This document shows positions 1 to 6,169 of a stretch of DNA of 16,703 nucleotides, one piece after another. Within the stretch, counting starts at the first letter, position 1; each line of letters starts with the position of its first letter. Source of the DNA: Selenomonadaceae bacterium. GTDB lineage: Bacteria; Bacillota; Negativicutes; Selenomonadales; Selenomonadaceae. Position numbers and translations under genes: made by a program. Below the pieces are notes generated by a model. The model had not been told where the DNA came from, did no database searches, and saw only the letters and a list, made by a program, of their open reading frames with translations. The DNA is taken from NCBI GenBank assembly GCA_017529085.1, contig JAFXOC010000588.1, positions 1 through 16,703 on the forward strand, in the 5' to 3' direction.

Positions 1-461
1 AAAATTTTGGCGAGGGCTAAGAGCGCGTTTAAATCTGCGGTTGCCGTCAGGGAGAACATGGCGAGAAACACTATTGCGGGGACAAAGGGAATAACCAAGG
101 ATAACGCGCTTAAAAAGAATTTGTTGAAGGTTTCTATGCCGTCTATAAGCGGCGGCATAGGGTCAATCGTCTTTTTTATGACAAGCCCGAAGAAAAGCGC
201 CAAAAACATGACTTGCAAAATGTTCTGTCCCTCAAACGGTATGACCAGATTAGGCGGTACAAGAGTGAAAAACAACTGTGACAGCGAATAATCCGGCGGC
301 GCAGTATAATCCGCGTTGCCGATTATGGCAAATTGCATATAGGACAAATCCGATTGAAAAAACAGTACGGAAGTTCCCACGCTCACAATTGTAGTTACGA
401 TAAGCATAGCGAGGGATACGCCCATAAGCCGTTGCCCCGTTTGCCGAATATGAATCTCCCT
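1..461 (-). pseudogene. Dicarboxylate/amino acid:cation symporter (DAACS), truncated remnant running off the left edge
   Basis: Read on the minus strand this frame is open from 461 to the window edge (about 153 codons) and gives a clearly membrane-embedded protein. It contains LMGVSLAMLIVTTIVSVG, then VPPNLVIPFEGQNILQVMF and LALFFGLVIKKTIDP, then a further hydrophobic segment (FFLSALSLVIPFVPAIVFL). The pattern 'lvPpNlv..f..gNiLQvmflAlffGlvi' is the middle of the sodium/proton-dicarboxylate symporter fold, where it follows about three N-terminal membrane segments. Those first segments are absent: a TAA (464-462) sits two codons before the homology, and the only early ATG (425) has no ribosome binding site. 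The fragment therefore looks 5'-truncated and fused to the unrelated-frame domain at 395-694. The C-terminal substrate-binding region lies outside the window. Family assignment is fairly secure. Pseudogene status is inferred from the missing start and missing N-terminal segments. Confidence 0.65.
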
Positions 462-694
462 TTACTTTTACAATCAGTTTTACGACTCCGAGACGCTTTT
501 GCGCCATTACGCGCAAAAGCGTCTTCGGGTAAATTCAGCCCGTTTTTTAATCTGATAAAAGTTTCTTCTAAAAGTATCGCGGCGCACTCCATTTCGGAAT
601 CCGTAACTTTCAGCGATTTTAATTCGACCGCAATATCTTTCATTACTTCGTCAAAATTTTTGCCGCAAAGCAAATGTTCTTGATTATCCTTCAT
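395..694 (-). pseudogene. Soluble N-terminal domain fragment, frame-disrupted, 5' part of the symporter remnant
   Basis: The ATG at 694 is preceded by AAGGGAG at a 7-nt spacing, so translation probably begins at MKDNQEH; the longer start at 772 lies inside a terminator hairpin. About 60 residues look like a folded domain, including the acidic helix ECAAILLEETFIRLKNG. From about 520 downwards the frame degenerates (GAKASRSRKTDCKSKGR) and stops at 395. In the neighbouring minus-strand frame, codons from about 515 to 435 give a plausible beta-rich continuation (KRLGVVKLIVKVKGDSYSAN), so a frameshift near 491-524 is likely. The shift coincides with a perfect 14-bp inverted repeat. I infer that this was the cytoplasmic N-terminal extension of the adjacent symporter gene. 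An independent small gene of 99 aa is the alternative. Confidence 0.45.
491..524. repeat. Perfect 14-bp inverted repeat with 6-nt loop inside the disrupted gene
   Basis: AGACGCTTTTGCGC (491-504), loop cattac, then its exact reverse complement (511-524). It lies inside the coding region of the symporter remnant, where the plausible reading frame changes. It has no T-run and is not placed like a terminator. Confidence 0.85.
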
Positions 695-722
695 TAACAT
701 ACTCCCTTGAAAAAGCAAAATT

Positions 723-760
723 AAAACTACTTTCCTCAAATCTACGAGGAAAGTAGTTTT
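723..760 (-). terminator. Strong intrinsic terminator after the small secreted-protein gene
   Basis: A perfect 15-bp stem (723-737 with 746-760) with an 8-nt loop. AAAA/TTTT ends make it able to act in both directions; on the minus strand the RNA continues UUUUAAUUUU. It lies 35 bases past the stop of the gene at 796-1137 and just before the start of the symporter remnant. Confidence 0.85.
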
Positions 761-795
761 GCGAAAATCCATTCACGTCATCTCTGCCAAAATTA

Positions 796-1137
796 TTACC
801 ACAAACTGTTCTTTTTATCGTTGTCTTCCACCCATTTTTTCGCGCTCTCTTTTGAAGCCGACATCGCTTTAAGATCAAGCCTCACCTTGCGACCATCGGT
901 TAAATCGTCAAACTCGTGACTTCCAAGCCCGAAGTGTCCGTCAAGTTCGTCTCCTTCAAATAATGCCTTAGGTCCGAAGTCCACGGATTCCAAATATCCG
1001 CAACTGTAGCCCATAAAACTTTGGCAAACCGTAACCTTGCTTACCGCATTATAATAGACCACAGTCCCTTTTTGCGCAAAAGCCGAAGCGGAAAACGCCA
1101 GCATTAACGCAAACACCAAAGGCAATATTTTTTTCAT
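796..1137 (-). CDS. Small secreted protein of unknown function
   Basis: 113 aa. The N-terminus is a classical Sec signal peptide (MKKILPLVFALMLAFSASAFA), with likely cleavage after AFA at residue 21, leaving about 92 residues in the periplasm or outside the cell. The mature part has two cysteines eight residues apart (Cys38, Cys46), which could form a disulfide, and is then rich in Asp, Gly and Lys; no membrane anchor follows. I do not recognise a family. It is a single-gene unit: an extended -10 lies upstream at 1281-1273, an AAGGA box lies about 11 nt before the ATG, and a strong terminator follows at 723-760. The signal peptide and the bounded transcription unit make it likely to be a real gene. 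Confidence 0.75.
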   Translation of the reverse strand: MKKILPLVFALMLAFSASAFAQKGTVVYYNAVSKVTVCQSFMGYSCGYLESVDFGPKALFEGDELDGHFGLGSHEFDDLTDGRKVRLDLKAMSASKESAKKWVEDNDKKNSLW

Positions 1138-1272
1138 ACACTCGCCGTCCTTTCTTATGACTTCGTTACCTCTTTTTGCCTTCCGAATTTTTCAACATTT
1201 TAATTGCTCCTTTGATTTCTTTCCGCCCTTTATATTCGGTTCGTGTGAAAAATGTTTAGTAATGTAAAAAAA

Positions 1273-1281
1273 ATTATAACA
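1273..1281 (-). promoter_or_regulatory. Extended -10 promoter element (TGTTATAAT)
   Basis: On the minus strand TGTTATAAT matches an extended -10 (TGnTATAAT). No good -35 is seen. Transcription would start near 1266, giving a leader of about 130 nt before the gene at 1137. It abuts the AGACTGTAGAC end of the repeat element at 1281-1483. Confidence 0.4.
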
Positions 1282-1483
1282 GACTGTAGACAAATCAATA
1301 AATATTGTGCTCTTCATGGCTCTCCTTCCACCGCTTCGCGGTCCCCCTCCCTCTAAGAGGGAGGCTCCACAACCTCCACTTTTGAGCCAAAATTTTACAT
1401 TGCCTCTAACAAAGCCCCCTCCTAGAGAGGGGGGGGTAGGGGGGGGAGAGTTCTGCGAATAAATAATAATAAGTCTACAGTCT
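1281..1483. repeat. Dispersed repeat element with 11-bp terminal inverted repeats (MITE-like), copy 1
   Basis: AGACTGTAGAC (1281-1291) and its exact reverse complement GTCTACAGTCT (1473-1483) bound a non-coding stretch. The core (1312-1450) holds a CCGC-TTC-GCGG hairpin, a 9-bp CCTCCCTCT/AGAGGGAGG hairpin and a C-rich/G-rich hairpin (CCCCCTCCTAGAGAGGGGGG). The first 54 bases of the core recur with one mismatch, inverted, at the right edge (16650-16703). It carries no ORF. Repetition is certain within this window. Mobility is inferred from the terminal repeats. Confidence 0.6.
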
Positions 1484-1484
1484 G

Positions 1485-1510
1485 AAATCGCCCTTCGGGG
1501 CGATTTTTTT
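1485..1510 (+). terminator. Hairpin with T-run between repeat element and ATPase gene
   Basis: AAATCGCCC-TTCG-GGGCGATTT with a run of seven T on the plus strand. It lies two bases past the stop of the minus-strand ATPase gene, where the minus-strand transcript would have the stem but only UUU after it. It is best read as a terminator facing plus, possibly also working for the ATPase gene. Confidence 0.6.
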
Positions 1511-1512
1511 GT

Positions 1513-3189
1513 TTACACATTCGCCGCAATCTCGCATTTTTTGCCGCAAAAGGCTATGCCATACTTCCATACTTTATCTACCCCCTTATTCCTAAATTCC
1601 GTTATATATTCAAGATTTTCGATTTGATCAAGGGCGATTTTTGCGGTTTGGCTGAGAGCCGCTTCGGTACCTGCGACTTTAAATTCCATGATAACGCCGT
1701 TTTGATTTTTGTTTTCGGGGAAAATACCTATGTCAAACCTGCCGTAACCGCTTTCCCTGTTGGACTCGATTTCGTATTTTGGCGTTAGGAGAGCCGTTAA
1801 TCCCAATATAAAACCGTGATAGAAGCTTTCTTTGTTCGCGGTATCATAGTAGCTTACCAAAGTTAAGAGATAATCGTTTAATTCTTCGGAGAAACTTTCA
1901 ACATTTCCCGATAAGAGATCTTGCAGCAAAGCCAATAGATTAGGATTGCCCTCCATTTCCTCAATGCGGTCCACAATCTCCTTGGCGTATACCGTACGCA
2001 CTTCACGGTTGGGGATGCGAAGATTAGCCGAAATCGAAAAGCTTTGCATAATAGGCGCCGCAGCCAAAGTAAGATAACCCGTTGTAAGGAGCATGGTATA
2101 AAGAGCGTTACGATTTTTGTAAATATCCGTGTAAATAACGCCTTCGTCAATTGTTGCGCTGACAAAAGCACCTTTTAGCAACGAGCGCAGTTCCTTAGCT
2201 TGCTTTTTGTCGGTTCTTTTTAAGAGTTCCTTTACAATGCTGTTGCCGGAAGTATTCAACCAATATACGGAAGGTTTGCAATCATTGTCAAAATAATTAA
2301 TCACAGACCAAGGATTGTAAACGTTAGTCCCTGCAAAACTGTAACCATCGTACCATTCTTTTATTTGCGGCAGTTTGTCAACGACGTTAAAATCTTTTGC
2401 GATTTGCCAGATTTCCTTTTCGGTAAACCCCATAGCTTCCGTATATTTTCCGCTGATAAGGCTTGAAACCTTCAAATTGTTAAGTGAGCTGAAAATGCTC
2501 TCTTTGGCGATTCTAAGCACGCCGGTCAGTACCGCAAAATCTAAATCGGGGTTGGATTTTAAAACGGAGCTTAGGAAATTGCGCATAAAAGTTACGGCTT
2601 CATCGTAATAGCCGAAATCAAAAGCGTATTGAATCGGCGCGTCATATTCGTCGATAAGCACGAGAGCCGGCTTTTTGTGGTAACGATTGAGCCACGTTGT
2701 CAGGTTTTTTAAGGATTTTTGAAGTTCAACGTCACTTGCTTGTCGGGATAGTATCGCTTCAAAATAGCTTTTTTCATAGCCGTTAAGACAATCGCTTGCA
2801 AGCAAATAGTCATAAGAAAAATATAATCTTTGCATAAGATCGCTAAAATCTATTACCATGCTTTCATAATTCGCTTGCTTAATATCCTTCAAACTAATAA
2901 ATACGGTAGGTTTGCTCCCCTGAACCGCCATATACTTTTCCCCTGCTTTTTCGATAGCCGTGTCTTCAAAAAGAGCGCGGTTCTCTTTTGCGTTTTCCAT
3001 GGTGAAAAAGTAATAAAGCATACTAAGAGCAAGTGTCTTACCAAAACGCCTGGGGCGGGTAATTAAAATGGCTTGGCTATGACCGTCTATAAGCGACTTT
3101 ATAAAGTCTGTTTTATCAACGTAATAATATTCCTCCCGCACTCTTTTAAAATCGTCCACGCCTACGGGCATAACATAATGTTGCTTCAT
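1513..3189 (-). CDS. AAA-ATPase-like / PD-(D/E)XK nuclease-fold protein
   Basis: 558 aa. The N-terminal ATPase domain has the family's Walker A variant RPRRFGKT (45-52, Lys51) and Walker B LVLIDEYD (176-183), followed by TGVLRIAKESIFSSLNNL, a conserved stretch of the AAA-ATPase_like family (PF09820). The C-terminal part has a nuclease-fold signature: Asp486 in GRFDIGIFP, then Glu502-x-Lys504 in IMEFKV, as in PDDEXK_9 (PF08011). Length and architecture are those of the many full-length copies seen in gut anaerobes. These proteins are often multicopy and are thought to belong to mobile or defence-related gene pools, but the biological role is not established. The start at 3189 has GAGG/GAGGA boxes just upstream. 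It is transcribed alone, away from the peptide operon, and all key residues appear intact. Confidence 0.9.
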   Translation of the reverse strand: MKQHYVMPVGVDDFKRVREEYYYVDKTDFIKSLIDGHSQAILITRPRRFGKTLALSMLYYFFTMENAKENRALFEDTAIEKAGEKYMAVQGSKPTVFISLKDIKQANYESMVIDFSDLMQRLYFSYDYLLASDCLNGYEKSYFEAILSRQASDVELQKSLKNLTTWLNRYHKKPALVLIDEYDAPIQYAFDFGYYDEAVTFMRNFLSSVLKSNPDLDFAVLTGVLRIAKESIFSSLNNLKVSSLISGKYTEAMGFTEKEIWQIAKDFNVVDKLPQIKEWYDGYSFAGTNVYNPWSVINYFDNDCKPSVYWLNTSGNSIVKELLKRTDKKQAKELRSLLKGAFVSATIDEGVIYTDIYKNRNALYTMLLTTGYLTLAAAPIMQSFSISANLRIPNREVRTVYAKEIVDRIEEMEGNPNLLALLQDLLSGNVESFSEELNDYLLTLVSYYDTANKESFYHGFILGLTALLTPKYEIESNRESGYGRFDIGIFPENKNQNGVIMEFKVAGTEAALSQTAKIALDQIENLEYITEFRNKGVDKVWKYGIAFCGKKCEIAANV

Positions 3190-3226
3190 TTGTCCTCGCC
3201 TCCCGGAAGGTTTTTTTAATCGTCAT

Positions 3227-3336
3227 ATTCGATAATATTCGCCTTAAATCCTCCCAAATGTAAAATCAATAAACTATTCTTTTTGTAAACAAACCGCTTT
3301 ACTATACCTCATTCGATAACATTGGGCTTAACTCCT
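3227..3336. repeat. Pair of imperfect 26-bp direct repeats upstream of the ATPase gene
   Basis: 3227-3252 and 3311-3336 both begin ATTCGATAA and end CTTAA-x-TCCT; 22 of 26 positions agree. They lie in the 424-base gene-free stretch 3190-3613. On the minus strand each contains an AGGA/GGAG box but no fitting ORF follows. They may be regulatory duplicates or relics. I see nothing else in 3190-3479. Confidence 0.5.
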
Positions 3337-3479
3337 GCATAAATATAGAAAACAATTTGTAACTCTAAAACTCAAGTTCCCTGTCCTAAATTTTCTTGCG
3401 CCCAAGTAAAAAATTTACGATATGGCGATTTTGTAAAACACGATTTAAACAATACTTTACATTGCCATAAATTAAAACT

Positions 3480-3502
3480 ATACAAGTATAAAATACTTGT
3501 AT
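3480..3502. promoter_or_regulatory. Palindromic operator upstream of the small-peptide operon
   Basis: ATACAAGTAT, spacer AAA, then the exact reverse complement ATACTTGTAT. Each half is itself an ATAC-NN-GTAT box, so two dimer-like sites lie 13 bp apart. It ends exactly where the -35 hexamer (3503) begins. This placement fits a regulator touching RNA polymerase, either an activator or a repressor. No regulator gene is adjacent. Confidence 0.65.
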
Positions 3503-3531
3503 TTTACAGATTGTCTTAAATGGATTATACT
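3503..3531 (+). promoter_or_regulatory. Sigma-70 promoter of the four-peptide operon
   Basis: TTTACA (3503-3508), 17-nt spacer, TATACT (3526-3531). This is close to consensus (5/6 and 5/6). Transcription would start near 3538, about 75 nt before the first small ORF. Confidence 0.75.
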
Positions 3532-3613
3532 GCAAACTGTCGAAAGGGAAAAACAAAAACCTTGAGACAACAGGATTAATAATTTTCTTCTACTGCAAAG
3601 GAGTGAAGCGCTT

Positions 3614-3697
3614 ATGATAGAGAAAATCATTAGCGCAGTGAAAAGCTACTTCAAACTCATGAATAAGGGCGCTGCGCAAATGACAAACGTTGACTGA
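3614..3697 (+). CDS. Small cationic amphipathic peptide (27 aa), first gene of the peptide operon
   Basis: 27 aa, starting MIEKIISAVKSYFKLMNKG and ending in TNVD. An AAAGGAG box (3597-3603) lies 10 nt before the ATG. Hydrophobic residues (Ile2, Ile5, Ile6, Val9, Tyr12, Phe13, Leu15, Met16) alternate with Lys4, Lys10, Lys14 and Lys18 in a spacing that would make a cationic amphipathic helix. It has no signal peptide, no double-glycine leader and no cysteine. In size and helix character it resembles phenol-soluble-modulin-like or membrane-active peptides, but I can name no family. It is the first ORF after the promoter at 3503-3531 and is co-transcribed with three more small ORFs. Confidence 0.55.
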   Translation: MIEKIISAVKSYFKLMNKGAAQMTNVD

Positions 3698-3740
3698 AGT
3701 CAAAAAAACATTAACGGTATAGAGTTTAGGAGTGGTAACT

Positions 3741-3827
3741 ATGTTGAACATTTTTACGGACGTTATGGAAAATTATGTTGAACTTTTAGAGAACGCTGCG
3801 AACGACGCTGAATACGCTAATTGTTAA
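3741..3827 (+). CDS. Small acidic peptide (28 aa) ending in -ANC, paralogue of the next ORF
   Basis: 28 aa, beginning MLNIFTDVMENYVELLENAA and ending EYANC. A TTTAGGAG box precedes the ATG by 8 nt. The next ORF (3873-3959) has exactly the same length and is identical at 16 of 28 positions, including the MENY core, EL, AA and the terminal ANC, with many differences conservative. Such parallel divergence is strong evidence that both are translated. The sequence would form an acidic amphipathic helix with a single C-terminal cysteine. That cysteine could serve for dimerisation, lipid or thioester modification, or metal binding; nothing in the sequence decides. No family recognised. Confidence 0.6.
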   Translation: MLNIFTDVMENYVELLENAANDAEYANC

Positions 3828-3834
3828 TTCATAA

Positions 3835-3855
3835 TTCATAATTGTGAATTATGAA
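3835..3855. repeat. Short perfect inverted repeat between the two paralogous peptide ORFs
   Basis: TTCATAATT-GTG-AATTATGAA, a 9-bp AT-rich stem with a 3-nt loop and no T-run. It follows directly after the second ORF's stop and precedes the third ORF's ribosome binding site. It could stabilise or process the operon mRNA. Confidence 0.6.
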
Positions 3856-3872
3856 CTGAAAGGATGATTTAA

Positions 3873-3959
3873 ATGATTACTTTATTTATGGACATTATGG
3901 AAAACTATGCGGAGCTTATGGAAAGCGCCGCGCTTCACATGGAAAACGCTAATTGCTGA
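3873..3959 (+). CDS. Small acidic peptide (28 aa) ending in -ANC, tandem paralogue
   Basis: 28 aa, beginning MITLFMDIMENYAELMESAA and ending ENANC. It is 57% identical, without gaps, to the preceding 28-aa ORF and shares the MENY core and the ANC end. It is methionine-rich (six Met) and net acidic. The ribosome binding site AAAGGATG stands 7 nt before the ATG, and the same leader (gaaaggatgat-taaa-atg) precedes the fourth ORF. This suggests tandem duplication of a ribosome-binding-site-plus-ORF unit. Codon-level divergence with preserved amino-acid pattern supports real coding. Function unknown. Confidence 0.6.
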   Translation: MITLFMDIMENYAELMESAALHMENANC

Positions 3960-3991
3960 GTGTTGATTGTCGATTGAAAGGATGATGTAAA

Positions 3992-4138
3992 ATGACTAAT
4001 GTGGCTAATAATGTTAATGTTGCGGTTGAGGCTGAAAATACCGGCGCGAACTTCGATTTCTTCATGGCTTTGATAGAGGCTCCCATTCTTGCGGCGCTTC
4101 CTGCTGTTATGTCTCTTGTGTTCCACTTTTCCAAATAA
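3992..4138 (+). CDS. 48-aa peptide with hydrophobic C-terminal helix, last gene of the peptide operon
   Basis: 48 aa in two parts. Residues 1-20 are polar and Asn/Val/Ala-rich (MTNVANNVNVAVEAENTGAN). Residues 21-48 are hydrophobic (FDFFMALIEAPILAALPAVM, then SLVFHFSK) with a Lys at the end, compatible with membrane insertion. It has no Sec-type N-terminus and no GG motif. The ribosome binding site AAAGGATG lies about 9 nt upstream, in a leader nearly identical to that of the third ORF. A terminator starts four bases after the stop. It could be a precursor or membrane partner for the shorter peptides. I recognise no family. A minus-strand ORF over this region lacks comparable signals. Confidence 0.55.
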   Translation: MTNVANNVNVAVEAENTGANFDFFMALIEAPILAALPAVMSLVFHFSK

Positions 4139-4142
4139 GATG

Positions 4143-4173
4143 AAAAAATCCTCCTTCGGGGGGATTTTTTTTT
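4143..4173 (+). terminator. Intrinsic terminator closing the peptide operon
   Basis: AAAAAATCCTCC-TTCG-GGGGGATTTTTT followed by further T (run of nine in total). The stable TTCG tetraloop and long T-run separate the peptide operon from the EIIC gene at 4307. Confidence 0.9.
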
Positions 4174-4306
4174 GCTCTCATCCGTTTGCAAAATATACCC
4201 GCAATGCGGCGAATTTTTTTGCCTCCAACATAAAATTAAAGGAAAATGCAATCTTTACGCAGAATATTCATGTGGATAAAAACAAATTGCGAGGTCTCGA
4301 TAAACG

Positions 4307-5626
4307 ATGAACAAGAACAAACTGACGACAATACTAAAAGAGTTGGGGCAAAGCTTTATGCCGCCGATTGCGGTTATGGCGGTTGCGGGGTTGCTGCTTG
4401 GCATCGGCGCGGCGCTTACCAACAGTGTTACTCTGGAGGCTTACGGGTTAAGCGATGTTTTACGCACGGACGGAGCGCTTTATACCTTTTTCATTCTGTT
4501 AAAATCCGTGGGCAAAGTTGTGTTTAACAATTTATCCTTGATGTTTGCGATAAGCGTAGCTTACGGAATGGCGAAGGAAGAAAAGGGCGCGGCGGCTTTG
4601 GCGGCATTAGTAGCATTCTTTTCCATGAATATGTCCATCAATGTCATGCTAAGACAAGTCGGATTTATATCGCTCCAAGGGGTAGTTTCCGACGACGTTC
4701 TGCAGGGGACAATAGCTAATGTTTGCGGCATTACCACCCTTCAAACGGGCGTTTTTGGCGGCGTTATCGTGGGGCTTGGCATCGCTTTTCTTCACAACAG
4801 GTTTTACCAAACAAAACTTCCTACCGTTATATCCTTCTTTAACGGCAGCAGGTTTGTTTCCGTTTTGGGCATGGTTGTTTTTATGCTTGTCGGCGTTTTT
4901 ATGACTTATTTTTGGCATTACGCCCAATACGGGATATTTTCTTTGGGAAACGTTGTTACGAATACCGGATATTTCGGAACCTTTCTGTTTGGCGCTATAA
5001 AACGCGCACTCATACCATTAGGACTTCACCATGTCTTTTATATGCCTTTTTGGCAGACGGCGGTCGGCGGCTCCGCAGTTGTCGACGGCGTTGTTTATCA
5101 CGGCGGGCAAAATATTTTTTTGGCGGAGCTTGCCTCGTCCACAGTCGCCCATGTAAGTTCCGCCGCCACCGCATATTTTTCCGGCGAATTTATATTTATT
5201 ATGTTCGGGCTTCCCGGCGCGGCTCTTGCCATGTATCACGCGGCTAAGCCCGAAAAAAGGAAGGCTGTGGCGGGACTCTTCCTATCGGCTGCGGGCGTTT
5301 CTTTTTTAACCGGCACCACGCAGCCCATAGAGTTTAGCTTTCTCTTTGTCGCGCCTGTTCTTTACGCCGTTCATGTAGTTTTATGCGGCGCGGCGTACAC
5401 CATCGCGCAGATGGCGGATATTGGCGTCGGACTCACCTATTCGGGCGGATTATTGGATTTTTTGGTGTTCGGCGTGCTTCCCGGCAACGATAAAACCGGC
5501 TGGATAAAAGTTTTGCCGCTCGGCGTTATATATTTCTTCGTATACTATGGAATTTTTCGCTTTCTTATACGGAAAAATGATTACAAGACCCCTGGCAGGG
5601 AAGATGACGAAAAGGAGACACCATGA
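4307..5626 (+). CDS. PTS transporter subunit EIIC, glucose/maltose/N-acetylglucosamine superfamily
   Basis: 439 aa membrane permease that would take up and hand on a sugar for phosphorylation. It begins with the amphipathic start LKELGQSFMPPIAVMAVAGL and has about ten hydrophobic segments. Family landmarks are FFNGSRF near residue 180, LGLHHVFYMPFW with His241-His242, and TTQPIEFSFLF with Glu342, the sugar-contacting loop of glucose-superfamily EIIC. It ends in a hydrophilic tail containing KTPGRED, the usual start of the EIIC-EIIB linker, then stops; no EIIB or EIIA domain is present here. Phosphate must come from an EIIB elsewhere, or the protein has another role. The ATGA overlap with the next gene implies translational coupling. 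The start at 4307 is preceded by a weak GAGG about 13 nt upstream; I found no convincing promoter in 4175-4306. Sugar specificity cannot be read. Confidence 0.9.
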   Translation: MNKNKLTTILKELGQSFMPPIAVMAVAGLLLGIGAALTNSVTLEAYGLSDVLRTDGALYTFFILLKSVGKVVFNNLSLMFAISVAYGMAKEEKGAAALAALVAFFSMNMSINVMLRQVGFISLQGVVSDDVLQGTIANVCGITTLQTGVFGGVIVGLGIAFLHNRFYQTKLPTVISFFNGSRFVSVLGMVVFMLVGVFMTYFWHYAQYGIFSLGNVVTNTGYFGTFLFGAIKRALIPLGLHHVFYMPFWQTAVGGSAVVDGVVYHGGQNIFLAELASSTVAHVSSAATAYFSGEFIFIMFGLPGAALAMYHAAKPEKRKAVAGLFLSAAGVSFLTGTTQPIEFSFLFVAPVLYAVHVVLCGAAYTIAQMADIGVGLTYSGGLLDFLVFGVLPGNDKTGWIKVLPLGVIYFFVYYGIFRFLIRKNDYKTPGREDDEKETP

Positions 5627-6159
5627 ACATTTTATCAACAGGCAAACGCCTATACCTTAGACAGGCAAGTATAGATGATTTAGACTTTATTATGAGACTT
5701 GAAAACGACGAAGAAAACAAGAAATTCATAGTTGCCTTCAGCAGAGAAGATCACAGAGCCGTAATAGAGCGTCCGGACGAAGCTATGGACATTATCATAG
5801 CCGAAAAGGACAGCGACACCCCCGTAGGGTATTTTTGGATACAAGGTTTAAAACTTGAATCAAAAGAAATTGAGTGGACGCATATTTTAATAGATAAAAA
5901 GGGCTTGGGCTACGGGCATGAAGCCATGAAACTCATGAAACGCTACACCTTTGAAACCTTAAAGGCGCATAGGGCTTGGATGGACTCTAAGGATTACAAC
6001 GAGCGGGCTTTGCATTTATACGAAAGCGAAGGACTAAAAAGAGAGGGTCTCATCAGAGAGACCCTCTTAATTGACGGCAAATATGAAAATTTAGTGGTGC
6101 TGGGGATTTTGGACAGGGAGTATTTTGAGAGAAAGAAGTTGGGGTTAGAGGAGATATGA
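5623..6159 (+). CDS. GNAT-family N-acetyltransferase (RimJ/RimL-like)
   Basis: 178 aa cytoplasmic acetyl-CoA-dependent acyltransferase. It opens with GKRLYLRQASIDDLDFIMRL, the typical Acetyltransf_3 start. The acetyl-CoA loop is GLGYGHEAMKLMKRYTFE at about residues 94-111, followed by the motif-B-like ERALHLYESEGLKREGLIRE near the C-terminus. Length is normal for the family. Its ATG overlaps the stop of the EIIC gene by four bases (ATGA), with AAAAGGAG upstream inside the EIIC end, so the two are translationally coupled. The substrate is unknown and could be a ribosomal protein terminus, an amino sugar or a small amine. It converges on the kinase gene, with only 10 bases between the stops. 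Confidence 0.9.
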   Translation: MNILSTGKRLYLRQASIDDLDFIMRLENDEENKKFIVAFSREDHRAVIERPDEAMDIIIAEKDSDTPVGYFWIQGLKLESKEIEWTHILIDKKGLGYGHEAMKLMKRYTFETLKAHRAWMDSKDYNERALHLYESEGLKREGLIRETLLIDGKYENLVVLGILDREYFERKKLGLEEI

Positions 6160-6169
6160 AAGTAAAGAC

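Noticed and set aside
7..291. Plus-strand ORF of 94 aa at the left edge
   Set aside because: It is antisense to the symporter membrane frame, which has strong family motifs; no ribosome binding site or family pattern on the plus strand.
3949..4251. Minus-strand ORFs over the fourth small peptide (63 and 100 aa)
   Set aside because: They run through the plus-strand terminator hairpin and lack ribosome binding sites; the plus-strand small ORFs have promoter, ribosome binding sites and paralogy.
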